Assembly: GCA_038226305.1 (NCBI GenBank)
Contig: JBBRQN010000003.1
Span: 198,752 to 262,751 of the forward strand
Length of the DNA stretch: 64,000 bases
Reading direction: 5' to 3'
Source of the DNA: JASLDZ01 sp038226305
Lineage (GTDB): Bacteria > Pseudomonadota > Alphaproteobacteria > Caulobacterales > Caulobacteraceae
A program made the position numbers and the translations under genes. Shown piece after piece: positions 16,131 to 24,481 of the stretch. Each line of letters begins with the position of its first letter. The stretch's first letter is position 1. Under the pieces are notes generated by a model that saw only the letters and a program-made list of their open reading frames with translations, searched no databases and was not told the origin of the DNA.

Positions 16131-16691
16131 ATGTCCGTACCCCTCGCCACCGCCGTCATGCCCGAGGGCTGGCTGCACACGCCGCAGAACAGCTACAGCC
16201 GCGAGGACCTGCTGGCCTGCGCCCGGGGCGAGATGTTCGGCCCCGGCAACGCGCAGCTGCCCACCCCGCCCATGCTGATGATGGACCGCATCGTCGAGAT
16301 CAGCACCGAGGGCGGCAAGCACGGCAAGGGCTGGATCCGCGCCGAGATGGATATCGATCCCTCTCTCTGGTTCTTCCAGTGCCACTTTCTCAACGACCCG
16401 GTGATGCCCGGATCGCTGGGCGTGGATGCCCTGTGGCAGCTCGTCGGCTTCTTCATGGGCTGGTCGGGCAAGCCCGGCCGTGGTCGCGCATTGGGCGCAG
16501 GCTCGGTGCGCTTCTCGGGCCAGGTGACGCCCAAGGTGAAGAAGATCACCTATGAGGTGGACATGCGCCGGGTGATCGGCCGCAAGCTGGTGCTCGGCAC
16601 CGGCGACGGGGTGATGTTCGCCGATGGCAAGCAGATCTACCAGACCGAAGACCTGCGGGTCGGCCTGTACGACCCTGCAGAACTGAGCTGA
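16131..16691 (+). CDS. fabA: 3-hydroxydecanoyl-ACP dehydratase/isomerase FabA
   Basis: FabA dehydrates 3-hydroxydecanoyl-ACP and isomerises the product to cis-3-decenoyl-ACP, the branch point for unsaturated fatty acids. The 186-residue hotdog enzyme has the active-site histidine H85 in 'FQCHFLNDPVMPGSLGVDA' with the partner Asp at 99, and 'LPTPPMLMMDRIVEI' near the N-terminus. The ATG at 16131 fits the family start despite a distant AGGAAGGA. It is 19 bases upstream of fabB on the same strand, the standard fabAB operon. Unlike in many alphaproteobacteria, no Irr/Fur gene sits directly upstream. Confidence 0.95.
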   Translation: MSVPLATAVMPEGWLHTPQNSYSREDLLACARGEMFGPGNAQLPTPPMLMMDRIVEISTEGGKHGKGWIRAEMDIDPSLWFFQCHFLNDPVMPGSLGVDALWQLVGFFMGWSGKPGRGRALGAGSVRFSGQVTPKVKKITYEVDMRRVIGRKLVLGTGDGVMFADGKQIYQTEDLRVGLYDPAELS

Positions 16692-16710
16692 TCGGGGAGG
16701 CCTGACCGTC

Positions 16711-17922
16711 ATGCGCCGCGTCGTCGTCACTGGCCTCGGGATCGTGTCGTCCATCGGGGACGATGCGGCCGCCGTCACAGAATCCCTCCGCACCGCCCGC
16801 TCGGGCGTGGTGTTCGCGCCTGAATACGCCGAGCTCGGCTTCCGTTGCCGGGTGCACGCCCCGCCGACCGTGGACTGGCAGGCGCTGGTGGACCGTCGGG
16901 CCGCGCGCTTCCTCTCCCCCGGCCTCGCCTACGCCCACGTGGCGATGGAGCAGGCCATCAAGGACGCAGGGCTTGAGCCGACCGACGTTTCCAACACCCG
17001 CACCGGGCTGATCGTGGGCGCAGGCGGACCCTCCACCTCCACCATCGTCAGCGCGGCGGCCACCACCCGGGAGAAGGGGCCCAAGCGCATCGGGCCGTTC
17101 GCCGTGCCCAAGGCCATGTGTTCGGGTGCCTCGGCGGTGCTCTCCACCTGGTTCGAGATCAAGGGCGTGAACTATTCCATCAGCTCGGCCTGCACGACCG
17201 GGCTGCACTGCATGGGCGCCGCCACCGAGCAGATCCAGTTCGGCAAGCAGGACATCGTCTTCGCCGGCGGCTGCGAGGAGCTGGACTGGAGCCTGTCGAA
17301 CATGTTCGACGCCATGGGCGCCATGAGCAGCAGCTACAACGAGACGCCCGCCAAGGCCTCCCGCGCCTATGACAAGGACCGCGACGGCTTCGTCATCGCC
17401 GGCGGAGCCGGGATCGTGGTGCTGGAGGAATATGAGCACGCCAAGGCCCGCGGCGCGAAGATCTACGCCGAGGTGGTCGGCTACGGCGCCAACTCCGACG
17501 GCTACGACATGGTGGCCCCCTCGGGCGAGGGCGCGGCGCGCTGCATGGGCATCGCCATGGAGCAGGCGGGTGGCCGGAAGATCGACTACCTGAACCCCCA
17601 CGGCACCTCGACGCCGGTGGGCGACGCCAAGGAGATGCAGGCGGTGAAGGACGTGTTCGGCGACACCCAGCCGCTGATCTCGTCCACAAAGTCCCTCACC
17701 GGGCATAGCCTCGGCGCTGCGGGAGCACAGGAGGCGATCTACTGCCTCCTGATGATGCAGTCGGGCTTCGCCTGCGAGAGCGCCAACATCGAGACGCTCG
17801 ATCCGGCGTTCGAGGGCATGAACATTCTTCGCGCCCGCAAGGACGTGCAGCTGGAAACCTGCATGTCCAACAGCTTCGGCTTCGGCGGCACCAACGGCTG
17901 CCTGATCGTCAGCCGCGTCTAG
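16711..17922 (+). CDS. fabB: 3-oxoacyl-ACP synthase I FabB
   Basis: FabB elongates cis-3-decenoyl-ACP made by FabA. The 403-residue thiolase-fold protein has the Cys-His-His triad: C161 in 'SSACTTGLHC', a histidine in 'NPHGTSTPVGD' and another in 'TGHSLGAAG', plus the C-terminal 'FGFGGTNGCLI' loop. The start 'MRRVVVTGLGIVSSIG' is typical, and a GGGGAGG lies 16 bases upstream. Its stop overlaps the stop of the opposite-strand LLM oxidoreductase by three bases. It pairs with fabA upstream; fabI is further downstream on the same strand. Confidence 0.95.
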   Translation: MRRVVVTGLGIVSSIGDDAAAVTESLRTARSGVVFAPEYAELGFRCRVHAPPTVDWQALVDRRAARFLSPGLAYAHVAMEQAIKDAGLEPTDVSNTRTGLIVGAGGPSTSTIVSAAATTREKGPKRIGPFAVPKAMCSGASAVLSTWFEIKGVNYSISSACTTGLHCMGAATEQIQFGKQDIVFAGGCEELDWSLSNMFDAMGAMSSSYNETPAKASRAYDKDRDGFVIAGGAGIVVLEEYEHAKARGAKIYAEVVGYGANSDGYDMVAPSGEGAARCMGIAMEQAGGRKIDYLNPHGTSTPVGDAKEMQAVKDVFGDTQPLISSTKSLTGHSLGAAGAQEAIYCLLMMQSGFACESANIETLDPAFEGMNILRARKDVQLETCMSNSFGFGGTNGCLIVSRV

Positions 17923-18932
17923 GCGGCTGCGCGCACGCCGCCCTGGGCGGCGGTGAAGGCCTGCATCGTCAGTTCGAAGCTCCGCACCCGGGCTGCCGGG
18001 TCGTGGATGCCAGCGGTGACCATCAGCTCGTCGGCGCCGTGCTTCTGCGCGAAGGCGGCCATTCCTGCGCCCACTTCGTCCGGCGTGCCCACGAAGCTGG
18101 CGCTGAGGGCGCCGCGGAGCATGGCTCGCGCTTCCGGCGGCAGGCTTTCCATGTAGCCCTCGACGGGGGCGGGGAGCTTGCCCGGGCGGCCCATGCGCAG
18201 GTTCACGAAAGCCTGCGCCATCGAGGAGGCCAGAAGCTCGGCCTCGGCCTGGGTGTCGGCGGCGTAGGCGCTGCAGCCGAGCATCACGTAAGGCTTGGCC
18301 AGATGTTCCGAGGGCCTGAACTCCCGCCGGTAAATCGCCAGAGCCTGTTCCAGGTCACCCGGCGCGAAGTGGCTGGCGAAGGCGTAGGGCAGGCCGAGCA
18401 TGGCCGCGAGCTGCGCGCCGTAGAGGCTTGAGCCGAGGATCCACACCGGCACGTGCGTGCCCACGCCGGGGGTGGCGACCACCCGCTGGCCGGGTTGGGA
18501 GTCGGCGAAATAGGCCATCAGCTCCACCACGTCCCTCGGGAAGCCGTCGATGTCGCCGCTCAGCGTGCGGCGCAGCGCCTGGGCGGTGAGCTGGTCGGTT
18601 CCGGGCGCACGGCCGACGCCGAGGTCGATCCGGCCGGGGAACAGGGTCGCCAGCGTGCCGAACTGCTCGGCGATCACGTAGGGGGCGTGGTTCGGCAGCA
18701 TGACCCCGCCCGCACCCACGCGGATGGTGGACGTGGCGGCCGCCACATGACCGATCACCACCGCCGTCGCGGCCGAGGCGATCCCGGCCATGTTGTGATG
18801 CTCGGCCAGCCAGTAGCGGCGATACCCCGCACGCTCCGCCGCCTGGGCGAGGGACGCGGCCTCCGCCAGCGCGGAAGCGGTGTCTGACCCGGCTTTCACC
18901 GGCGCGAGATCGAGGACGGAGAGCGTGGTCAT
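17919..18932 (-). CDS. LLM-class flavin-dependent oxidoreductase
   Basis: This is a luciferase-like monooxygenase family TIM barrel, about 337 residues, probably using FMNH2 or F420. It starts 'MTTLSVLDLAPV' and has 'ERAGYRRYWLAEHHNMAGIA', 'VRVGAGGVMLPNHAPYVIAE'-type segments and 'GRIDLGVGRAPGTDQLT', which match the YhbW/MsnO8-like subgroup. The ATG at 18932 is preferred over 18941 because GGAGGGG precedes it, although closely. The substrate is unknown. It interrupts the fab gene run on the opposite strand together with the next gene. Confidence 0.88.
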   Translation of the reverse strand: MTTLSVLDLAPVKAGSDTASALAEAASLAQAAERAGYRRYWLAEHHNMAGIASAATAVVIGHVAAATSTIRVGAGGVMLPNHAPYVIAEQFGTLATLFPGRIDLGVGRAPGTDQLTAQALRRTLSGDIDGFPRDVVELMAYFADSQPGQRVVATPGVGTHVPVWILGSSLYGAQLAAMLGLPYAFASHFAPGDLEQALAIYRREFRPSEHLAKPYVMLGCSAYAADTQAEAELLASSMAQAFVNLRMGRPGKLPAPVEGYMESLPPEARAMLRGALSASFVGTPDEVGAGMAAFAQKHGADELMVTAGIHDPAARVRSFELTMQAFTAAQGGVRAAA

Positions 18933-18953
18933 CCCCTCCATATAGGTCGCCCG

Positions 18954-19571
18954 TCAGCCCGGCGCAGATGGCTCACGGGTCGGGGCGAACTGCGGCAGCC
19001 GCCAGTCGAACAGGAGCGCGCCTCCCCGAAGCACCAGCCCGGCCAGCACCGCCATCAGCGTCGCGGCCCAGTCGGGGGTGCCGAGGCCTCGCAAGGATAC
19101 ATGCACAGCGGCGGCACCGATCGCGGCCGTGACGTAAATCTCGCGCCGCAGGAGCACGGAGGGCTGCTCGGCCACGATGTCGCGCAAGACGCCCCCGAAG
19201 GCAGCGGTCAGCACGCCCATGACCACGCACACGGGGGCTCCCAGCCCCGCTGCCTCGGCCTTGGAGGCGCCCACCACGGCGTAGGCGGCCAGCCCCACCG
19301 CATCGAGCCAGAGCAGGGCGCGAGGATCGAGGCCCCGCCCCCGCAGGCTCCAGATCGTCACCGCCGCCGCCCCGCAGACGAGGAGGTAGGCAGGCTCGCG
19401 CACCCAGAACACCGGCGCCCCGATCAGGAGGTCGCGCAGGGTGCCGCCTCCGATGCCGGTCAGAGCGGCGAAGAACAGGAAGCCCACGATGTCCTGCCGC
19501 CGCTCGCCCGCCGCGATGGCCCCCGTGGCGGCGAAGAACCCCACGCCCGCATAGTCCAGCGCCGTCCGCAT
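18954..19571 (-). CDS. Trimeric intracellular cation channel family protein (UPF0126, YicG-like)
   Basis: The protein is an inner-membrane channel candidate with two repeats of three or four helices. The repeat motifs are 'FFAATGAIAAGERRQDIVGF' with 'TGIGGGTLRDLLIG', and 'LAAYAVVGASKAEAAGLGAP' with 'TAAFGGVLRDIVAEQP'; the paired GGG-x-LRD segments form the ion path in TRIC homologues. The ATG at 19571 gives 205 residues, the family's usual length, and puts the first helix at the N-terminus; ATG 19646 would add 25 residues. It is 21 bases upstream of the LLM gene and likely co-transcribed. The conducted ion (K or Na) is unproven. Confidence 0.85.
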   Translation of the reverse strand: MRTALDYAGVGFFAATGAIAAGERRQDIVGFLFFAALTGIGGGTLRDLLIGAPVFWVREPAYLLVCGAAAVTIWSLRGRGLDPRALLWLDAVGLAAYAVVGASKAEAAGLGAPVCVVMGVLTAAFGGVLRDIVAEQPSVLLRREIYVTAAIGAAAVHVSLRGLGTPDWAATLMAVLAGLVLRGGALLFDWRLPQFAPTREPSAPG

Positions 19572-19725
19572 GGTGGCGCCCACGTTGGAGACGAGGCCGG
19601 AAGCGAGCACAGGGCCCAGGGCCGCATGGAGGGGTGCGGAGTTCATGCGTCGATCTACGGCACGTTGGGCGCCCGCCACAAACCGGCTAGAGGTGCGCTC
19701 CCCCAAAGACGCCCGGAGAGCGATC

Positions 19726-20547
19726 ATGGCCGACGACGACTACGCGCTGCCCACAGGCACGCTCATGCACGGCAAGCGCGGCGTGGTCATGGGCGTCGCC
19801 AACAAGAACTCCATCGCCTACGCCATCGCCGCCCAGCTCGCCGCGCAAGGGGCGGAGATGGCCTGGACCTACGTCGAGGCGATGGAACGCCGGGTGAAGC
19901 CGCTGGGGGAAGGCCTCGGCGTGAAGGCCTTCATCCTGGCAGACGTGTCGTCTGACGAGAGCATGGACGGCGCCTTCGAGGCGGTGAAGGCCACGTTCCC
20001 CGAGGGGATCGACTTCGTGGTCCACGCCATCGCCCACGCCGACCGGGACCACATCCAAGGCTCCTTCGTGGAGAACACCACCCGCGCCGGGTTCGCCCAC
20101 GCGCTGGACATCTCGGCCTTCTCCTTCGTGGACGTGGCGCGCCGGGCGGCGCCGATGATGAAGGCGGGAGGGTCGCTGATTACCCTCACCTATCTCGGCA
20201 GCGAGCGGGTGATCCCGAACTACAACGTGATGGGCGTGGCCAAGGCGGCGCTGGAGGCTTCCACCCGCTACATCGCGCGAGACCTCGGGCCGCGCGGCAT
20301 TCGCTGCAACGCCATCTCGGCCGGCGCCATCCGCACCCTCAGCCTGGCGGGCATCTCGGGCGGGCGCTCGATGATCTCGCAGGGTCGCGCCTGGTCGGCC
20401 CTGAAGGAAGACACCGCGCCCGAGGGCGTGGCGGGCTGCGCCCTGTGGCTTTTGTCCGACCTCGGCCGCTCGACCACGGGCGAAGTGATCCACGTGGACG
20501 CCGGCTTCCACATGATCGGCCTGCCGGAGGAGGCGGGGGAGGCCTGA
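19726..20547 (+). CDS. fabI: Enoyl-ACP reductase FabI (NADH-type)
   Basis: FabI reduces trans-2-enoyl-ACP in the last step of each fatty-acid elongation cycle. The 273-residue SDR protein has the characteristic 'KRGVVMGVANKNSIAYAIAA' cofactor loop, the catalytic pair in 'YNVMGVAKAALE' (Tyr-x6-Lys), and 'GPRGIRCNAISAGAIRTLSL'. The frame opens earlier, but the ATG at 19726 follows CGGAGAG at good spacing. It is divergent from the cation-channel gene and belongs functionally with fabA-fabB 2 kb upstream. It is the likely target for triclosan-type inhibitors in this strain if no other ENR exists. Confidence 0.94.
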   Translation: MADDDYALPTGTLMHGKRGVVMGVANKNSIAYAIAAQLAAQGAEMAWTYVEAMERRVKPLGEGLGVKAFILADVSSDESMDGAFEAVKATFPEGIDFVVHAIAHADRDHIQGSFVENTTRAGFAHALDISAFSFVDVARRAAPMMKAGGSLITLTYLGSERVIPNYNVMGVAKAALEASTRYIARDLGPRGIRCNAISAGAIRTLSLAGISGGRSMISQGRAWSALKEDTAPEGVAGCALWLLSDLGRSTTGEVIHVDAGFHMIGLPEEAGEA

Positions 20548-20573
20548 GGGCCTCCCCGCTCCCCGCTCCCCGG

Positions 20574-20978
20574 TCAGGCGGCGGCGATCGCCTTTTCGAC
20601 CTCGGCGGCGGATTGTCCGGTGAGATCCTTGGAGAGTTCGCCCACCAGAACGTCGCTCAGCTTGGCGTGATAGTGCTTGCGGAGTTCACCGAGCGTCTTG
20701 GGGGCGGCGATCACCACGAGGTGGCTGATCTTTCCCGCCAGCACCTGCTTGTTGAGCATGTCGGCGACGTTGCCCGCGAAGCCGTCTTCGGTGGTCTGCT
20801 GGTCGTCGGGGTTGGCGCTGCTGCTCGGGTGGCGGGCACCCGCACCGCTGTGCTCGCTCGAAACGGCACCGTGCTCGACGGCGGTCAGCTTGGGGGAAAC
20901 CTCGTCGCCCGTGTTGTGGAAGAGGTTGAGCTTGGCACCGTCGGCGACGGCCACGGTGGCACCCTTGGGGAGCTTCAT
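20574..20978 (-). CDS. Host attachment family protein (baeRF/eRF1-like)
   Basis: This 134-residue soluble protein belongs to the family named after an Agrobacterium plant-attachment gene and related to bacterial archaeo-eukaryotic release-factor-like domains. Visible features are 'GATVAVADGAKLNLFHNTGD', an insert rich in Ser/His/Asp (about 38-62), and the core 'SHLVVIAAPKTLGELRKHYH', followed by 'LSKDLTGQSAAEVEKAI'. The real function is unknown; the 'attachment' label is historical. It converges with fabI (26-base gap) and is divergent from the Nudix gene. Confidence 0.82.
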   Translation of the reverse strand: MKLPKGATVAVADGAKLNLFHNTGDEVSPKLTAVEHGAVSSEHSGAGARHPSSSANPDDQQTTEDGFAGNVADMLNKQVLAGKISHLVVIAAPKTLGELRKHYHAKLSDVLVGELSKDLTGQSAAEVEKAIAAA

Positions 20979-21074
20979 GAGTATCTCTCGCGATGAAACC
21001 GCTCGGCGCGGTCAGGCGGGTCCAACGCGCGAGCCGGCGTTTGGGTCATCGGCCGTCCACTGGAGGTGCCGTTC

Positions 21075-21521
21075 GTGACCGTCGCCGAAGTGCGCAGGCC
21101 CACCCCGGCAGTGGGCGTGGTTTGTCTTCGCGGGGACGAGGTGCTGCTGATCCGGCGCGGGAAGCCGCCGCTGGCGGGAAGCTGGAGCCTGCCCGGGGGC
21201 CGCATCGAGTGGGGCGAGCGCGCCGCCGATGCCGCCCTTCGCGAGCTCCATGAGGAAACCGGCGTCACCGCCGGGCTTCTGGGGCTGATCGACGTGGTGG
21301 ACGGGGTGTTCCCCGCAACGCACGCTGCCGACGAGGACCGTCACTACCTCCTCGTGGACTATGCCGCGCGCTGGGTCTCGGGCGAGCCCACGGCGGGAGA
21401 CGATGCGGCCGACGCGCGCTTCGTGCCCCTCGCTGACATCGCCGCCCTGGGCCTGTGGAGCGAGACGGTGCGTATTATTCGCATGGCGCATGATCGCTTC
21501 GGCGGCCGCTTCGGTGCTTGA
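21075..21521 (+). CDS. Nudix hydrolase
   Basis: The 148-residue enzyme hydrolyses a nucleoside diphosphate linked to another group; the substrate cannot be predicted. The complete Nudix box G-x5-E-x7-RELHEETGV is seen starting at 'GGRIEWGERAADAAL'. The N-terminal strand 'AVGVVCLRGDEVLLIRRGKP' and the C-terminal 'WFxPLADI'-like 'ARFVPLADIAALGLW' complete the fold. GTG at 21075 is chosen because GGAGG lies 8 bases upstream; GTG at 21066 would overlap that ribosome-binding site. An SDR gene follows 50 bases later on the same strand. Confidence 0.88.
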   Translation: MTVAEVRRPTPAVGVVCLRGDEVLLIRRGKPPLAGSWSLPGGRIEWGERAADAALRELHEETGVTAGLLGLIDVVDGVFPATHAADEDRHYLLVDYAARWVSGEPTAGDDAADARFVPLADIAALGLWSETVRIIRMAHDRFGGRFGA

Positions 21522-21571
21522 CGCACCCCGTCCCCGGAAGGCCTCTGCCTGAAAACCAAGGGAGCACGCTC

Positions 21572-22354
21572 ATGGCCTACGCGCCGTTCGATCTGACGGG
21601 AAAGGTGGCGCTGGTCACCGGCGGCAACCGGGGCATCGGGCTGGGCATGGCCGAGGCCCTGGCAGAGGCCGGGGCGCACGTGGCGATCTGGGGTCGAGAT
21701 GCGGCCAAGAACGCCGAGGCCGAAATCCGCCTGAACACCCACGGCCGCCGGGTGCTGGCCCTGGCCGTCGACGTTTCGGACGAGGCTCAGGTGGTCGCCG
21801 CCATGCAGGAAACCGCATCGACCCTCGGCCGCATCGACACGGTGATCGCCAACGCGGGCATCGGCTACGGTCAGGCCCCCTTCGTGGACATGACCACCGA
21901 GGCCTATCGCAAGACCCTGTCTGTCAACCTCGACGGCGTGTTCTGGACCCTGCGGGAAGCCTGCCGCCACATGAAGGCGCGGGCCGAGGCGGGGGATCCA
22001 GGCGGCTCGCTGGTGGGCATCGCCTCCCTCGCCGCCATCGAGGGCGCGGCCCGCAATGAGGCCTATGCGGCCACCAAGGGGGCGGTGATCTCCATGATCC
22101 GCGCCATCGCGGTGGAGCACGCGCGCTACGGCGTGCGCGCCAACGCCATCCTGCCCGGCTGGATCGCCACCGATATGACCCAGCACGCGCAGGCCAACAC
22201 CGCCTTCGCCGACAAGGTCATCCCCCGGGTGCCGGCTCGCCGCTGGGGTCAGGCGGCCGACTTCGGCGGCATGGCGGTCTACCTCGCGTCCAACGCCTCC
22301 AGCTATCACTCGGGCGACACCCTGGTGATCGACGGCGGCTACTCGATCTTCTGA
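21572..22354 (+). CDS. SDR family oxidoreductase
   Basis: This is a classical short-chain dehydrogenase of 260 residues: cofactor motif 'VTGGNRGIGLGMAEALAEAG', 'NAGIG' at the end of beta-4, catalytic Ser in 'GIASLAAIEG' and 'YAATKG' (Tyr-x3-Lys), then 'VRANAILPGWIATDM'. The Arg after the glycine motif ('WGRDAAKN') suggests NADPH use. The ATG at 21572 has AAGGGAG at good spacing. Its stop overlaps the ATG of the next gene (TGATG), so the two are translationally coupled. The substrate is unknown; the 'glucose 1-dehydrogenase-like' label fits only by similarity. Confidence 0.88.
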   Translation: MAYAPFDLTGKVALVTGGNRGIGLGMAEALAEAGAHVAIWGRDAAKNAEAEIRLNTHGRRVLALAVDVSDEAQVVAAMQETASTLGRIDTVIANAGIGYGQAPFVDMTTEAYRKTLSVNLDGVFWTLREACRHMKARAEAGDPGGSLVGIASLAAIEGAARNEAYAATKGAVISMIRAIAVEHARYGVRANAILPGWIATDMTQHAQANTAFADKVIPRVPARRWGQAADFGGMAVYLASNASSYHSGDTLVIDGGYSIF

Positions 22355-22746
22355 TGGGCGGGCTGCTGATGGGCGGGCCACTCCTCGCGGTCCTGCTTCT
22401 GGCGGGGCCTCAGCCCGCGACCGCGCCGCCGCGCTCGATGGCGGAGCAGACGCAGCTGACGGCGCTGGCGGAGGGGCTCGGTCGGGCCCATGCCCTCAAC
22501 CGGCTCTGCGCCGGCCCCGCTGACGATTTGTGGCGCAGCCGCATGGCCAGGCTGCTCACGGCCGAGCGTCCTGAAGCCGCCCTGCGCCAGAAGCTGACGG
22601 ATGGTTTCAATGCGGGATTCGCAGGGGGCTCCAAAGCCTTCCCGCAGTGCTCCATCCAGAGCCGCGGTGCCCTGCACGACGCCGAGCGCCAGGCCGCCCG
22701 GCAGGCGCGCGCCTTGGCCGCAAATGGCGCTCCCCCTCTACCTTAG
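22354..22746 (+). CDS. TIGR02301-type secreted small protein
   Basis: The 130-residue protein has a hydrophobic signal segment (1-24, 'LLMGGPLLAVLLLAGPQPAT'), then a helical domain with 'LTALAEGLGRAHALNRLCAG' and 'RLLTAERPEAALRQKLTDGF', a paired Cys at about 50 and 97 ('FPQCSIQ'), matching the alphaproteobacterial TIGR02301 family of periplasmic proteins of unknown function. The ATG overlaps the SDR stop by one base. The disulphide is inferred. Nothing about its role can be read from the neighbours beyond coupling to the SDR. Confidence 0.8.
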   Translation: MGGLLMGGPLLAVLLLAGPQPATAPPRSMAEQTQLTALAEGLGRAHALNRLCAGPADDLWRSRMARLLTAERPEAALRQKLTDGFNAGFAGGSKAFPQCSIQSRGALHDAERQAARQARALAANGAPPLP

Positions 22747-22825
22747 CCGTAAATGTGAAAGAACGTGAGACGCGACGCATCGCCACAATCGCGCCTCAAG
22801 CGTGGCGGCGCCGGGATTGCTGGGG

Positions 22826-22842
22826 TTAAGGTATTCCTAACC
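22826..22842. promoter_or_regulatory. CtrA-box-like palindrome upstream of NfeD gene
   Basis: TTAA-N7-CTAA, inside GGTTA...TAACC, differs by one base from the CtrA consensus TTAA-N7-TTAA and lies 19 bases before the nfeD-type ATG. In a Caulobacterales genome with RcdA and GcrA this placement is suggestive, but one imperfect site is weak evidence. Confidence 0.3.
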
Positions 22843-22860
22843 AAGCGTATCGGTATCCGC

Positions 22861-23400
22861 ATGCCCAGCGTTCTCGATCTTTATCAGCAGAATCCCTACG
22901 CCCTTTGGCTTGGCGTTGGCGTGCTGTTGGTGCTCGTCAATCTCATCACCGGCATGGGTCGCCTCGTGTGGCCGACCATCGCTGCGGGTGCCGTGGCCAG
23001 CGTGAGCCTCGTCGGCGCCCATGTGGAACTGCCGTTCGAGATCGTGATCTTCGCCGTCCTGACGATCTTCTTCCTGCTCCTGCCCCGCAAGCTCAACGCG
23101 CCCCGCACCGCCTACATCGCGGACGACGATGCGCATGAAGTGCTGGAAGCCAAGAAGCCCCGCCGCGGCAAGGCCCGCGACGAGCGCCCGGTCGGCGCCA
23201 TGGATCGCACCGGCCGCCTCGTCGGCCGCATCGGCAAGACCACCGGCGAGTTCGCCAACGGCGTCGGCCGCGTGTGGATCGAGGGTGCCGAGTGGGGAGC
23301 CGACCTCGAAAGCGGCGACTATCTGCACGCCGACACCCCGGTGCGCGTCACCCGCGTCAGCGGCGGCGTCCGCCTGCAGGTCCGCGCCCTCAACGCCTGA
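22861..23400 (+). CDS. NfeD-family membrane protein
   Basis: This 179-residue membrane protein has two or three hydrophobic segments near the N-terminus ('ALWLGVGVLLVLVNLITGMG', 'LVWPTIAAGAVASVSLVGAH', 'FEIVIFAVLTIFFLLLP'), a basic linker 'EAKKPRRGKARDERP', and a C-terminal OB-fold typical of NfeD ('MDRTGRLVGRIGKTTGEFAN', ending 'VRVTRVSGGVRLQVRALNA'). NfeD proteins normally work with SPFH/stomatin partners in membrane microdomains; none is adjacent here. The frame opens at 22765, but the ATG at 22861 puts the first helix at the right place. Confidence 0.85.
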   Translation: MPSVLDLYQQNPYALWLGVGVLLVLVNLITGMGRLVWPTIAAGAVASVSLVGAHVELPFEIVIFAVLTIFFLLLPRKLNAPRTAYIADDDAHEVLEAKKPRRGKARDERPVGAMDRTGRLVGRIGKTTGEFANGVGRVWIEGAEWGADLESGDYLHADTPVRVTRVSGGVRLQVRALNA

Positions 23401-23448
23401 TCGTCCAGGGGGGTGTGAGGGCCTCGCCCGCACCCCCATATCGCCCTC

Positions 23449-24477
23449 GTGGTGAAGCCCGAGCAGCTCCTGTATCCGCGACCCGAGGGGCTCTACTGCG
23501 CCCCGGGCGACTTCTACATTGACCCGGTGCGGCCGGTGGACAGGGCGGTGATCACCCACGGCCACGCCGACCACGCCCGGTCGGGCCACGGGGCCGTCGC
23601 CGCCACCCCGCAGACCCTCGACATCATGGCCACCCGCTACGGCGAGGACTTCACCGCCTCCCGCGAGCCGGTGGAATACGGCGGCGGCTTCACCCGCGAC
23701 GGGGTGGACGTGACGCTGGTGCCGGCGGGCCACGTCCTGGGCTCGGCGCAGGTGGTGGTGCGCTGGAAGGGCCTGACGATGGTGGTCTCCGGCGACTACA
23801 AGCGCAGGCGAGACCCGACCTGCGCCCGCTTCGAGCCCGTGCCCTGCGACGTGTTCATCACCGAGGCCACCTTTGGGTTGCCCGTGTTCCGCCACCCGCC
23901 CGACCGCGACGAGATCGCCAAGCTGATCCACTCGGTGGAGCAGTTCCCCGAGCGCACCCACCTCGTGGGGGCCTATGCGCTGGGCAAGGCGCAGCGGGTG
24001 ATCCGCCTCCTGCGGGAGGGGGGCTATGAGAAGACCATCTACGTGCACGGCGCACTGCTCCGCCTGAATGCGCTTTACGAGCGGTGGGGTGTCGACCTCG
24101 GCCCCATCGCCCCCGCTGCCGACCCGGAGGAGAAGGGCCGCCGCAACGCGGACCGCCTGCCGGGCGAGATCGTCATCGCCCCGCCCTCGGCCATCCAGGA
24201 CCGCTGGGCGCGCCGCTTCGCCGACCCGGTGCCCGCCTTCGCTTCCGGCTGGATGCGGGTGCGCGCCCGCGCCCGCCAGAAAGGGGTCGAGCTGCCGCTG
24301 ATCCTGTCGGACCATGCCGACTGGGACGAACTCGTCGCCACCATCGAGGAGCTGAAGCCCGGCCAGGTGTGGGTCACGCACGGTCGCGAAGAAGCGCTGA
24401 TGCGTTGGTGCGAGCTGAAGGGCACCCCGTCCCGCGCCCTGCGCCTCGTCGGCTACGAGGACGACGAGACCGACTGA
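23449..24477 (+). CDS. Ligase-associated DNA exonuclease (metallo-beta-lactamase/beta-CASP)
   Basis: The family acts with an ATP-dependent DNA ligase in repair. The 342-residue product has the metal motif 'THGHADHARSGH', further ligands in 'VPAGHVLGSAQV' and 'VVSGDYKRRRDPT', and a beta-CASP segment ending 'SDHADWDELVATIEELKPGQ' and 'VWVTHGREEAL'. The start is GTG at 23449 or the next GTG at 23452. In most genomes the ATP-dependent ligase gene follows directly, but here the next gene is mnmC on the opposite strand, 4 bases away, so the partner is elsewhere or lost. Confidence 0.88.
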   Translation: MVKPEQLLYPRPEGLYCAPGDFYIDPVRPVDRAVITHGHADHARSGHGAVAATPQTLDIMATRYGEDFTASREPVEYGGGFTRDGVDVTLVPAGHVLGSAQVVVRWKGLTMVVSGDYKRRRDPTCARFEPVPCDVFITEATFGLPVFRHPPDRDEIAKLIHSVEQFPERTHLVGAYALGKAQRVIRLLREGGYEKTIYVHGALLRLNALYERWGVDLGPIAPAADPEEKGRRNADRLPGEIVIAPPSAIQDRWARRFADPVPAFASGWMRVRARARQKGVELPLILSDHADWDELVATIEELKPGQVWVTHGREEALMRWCELKGTPSRALRLVGYEDDETD

Positions 24478-24481
24478 CGGC

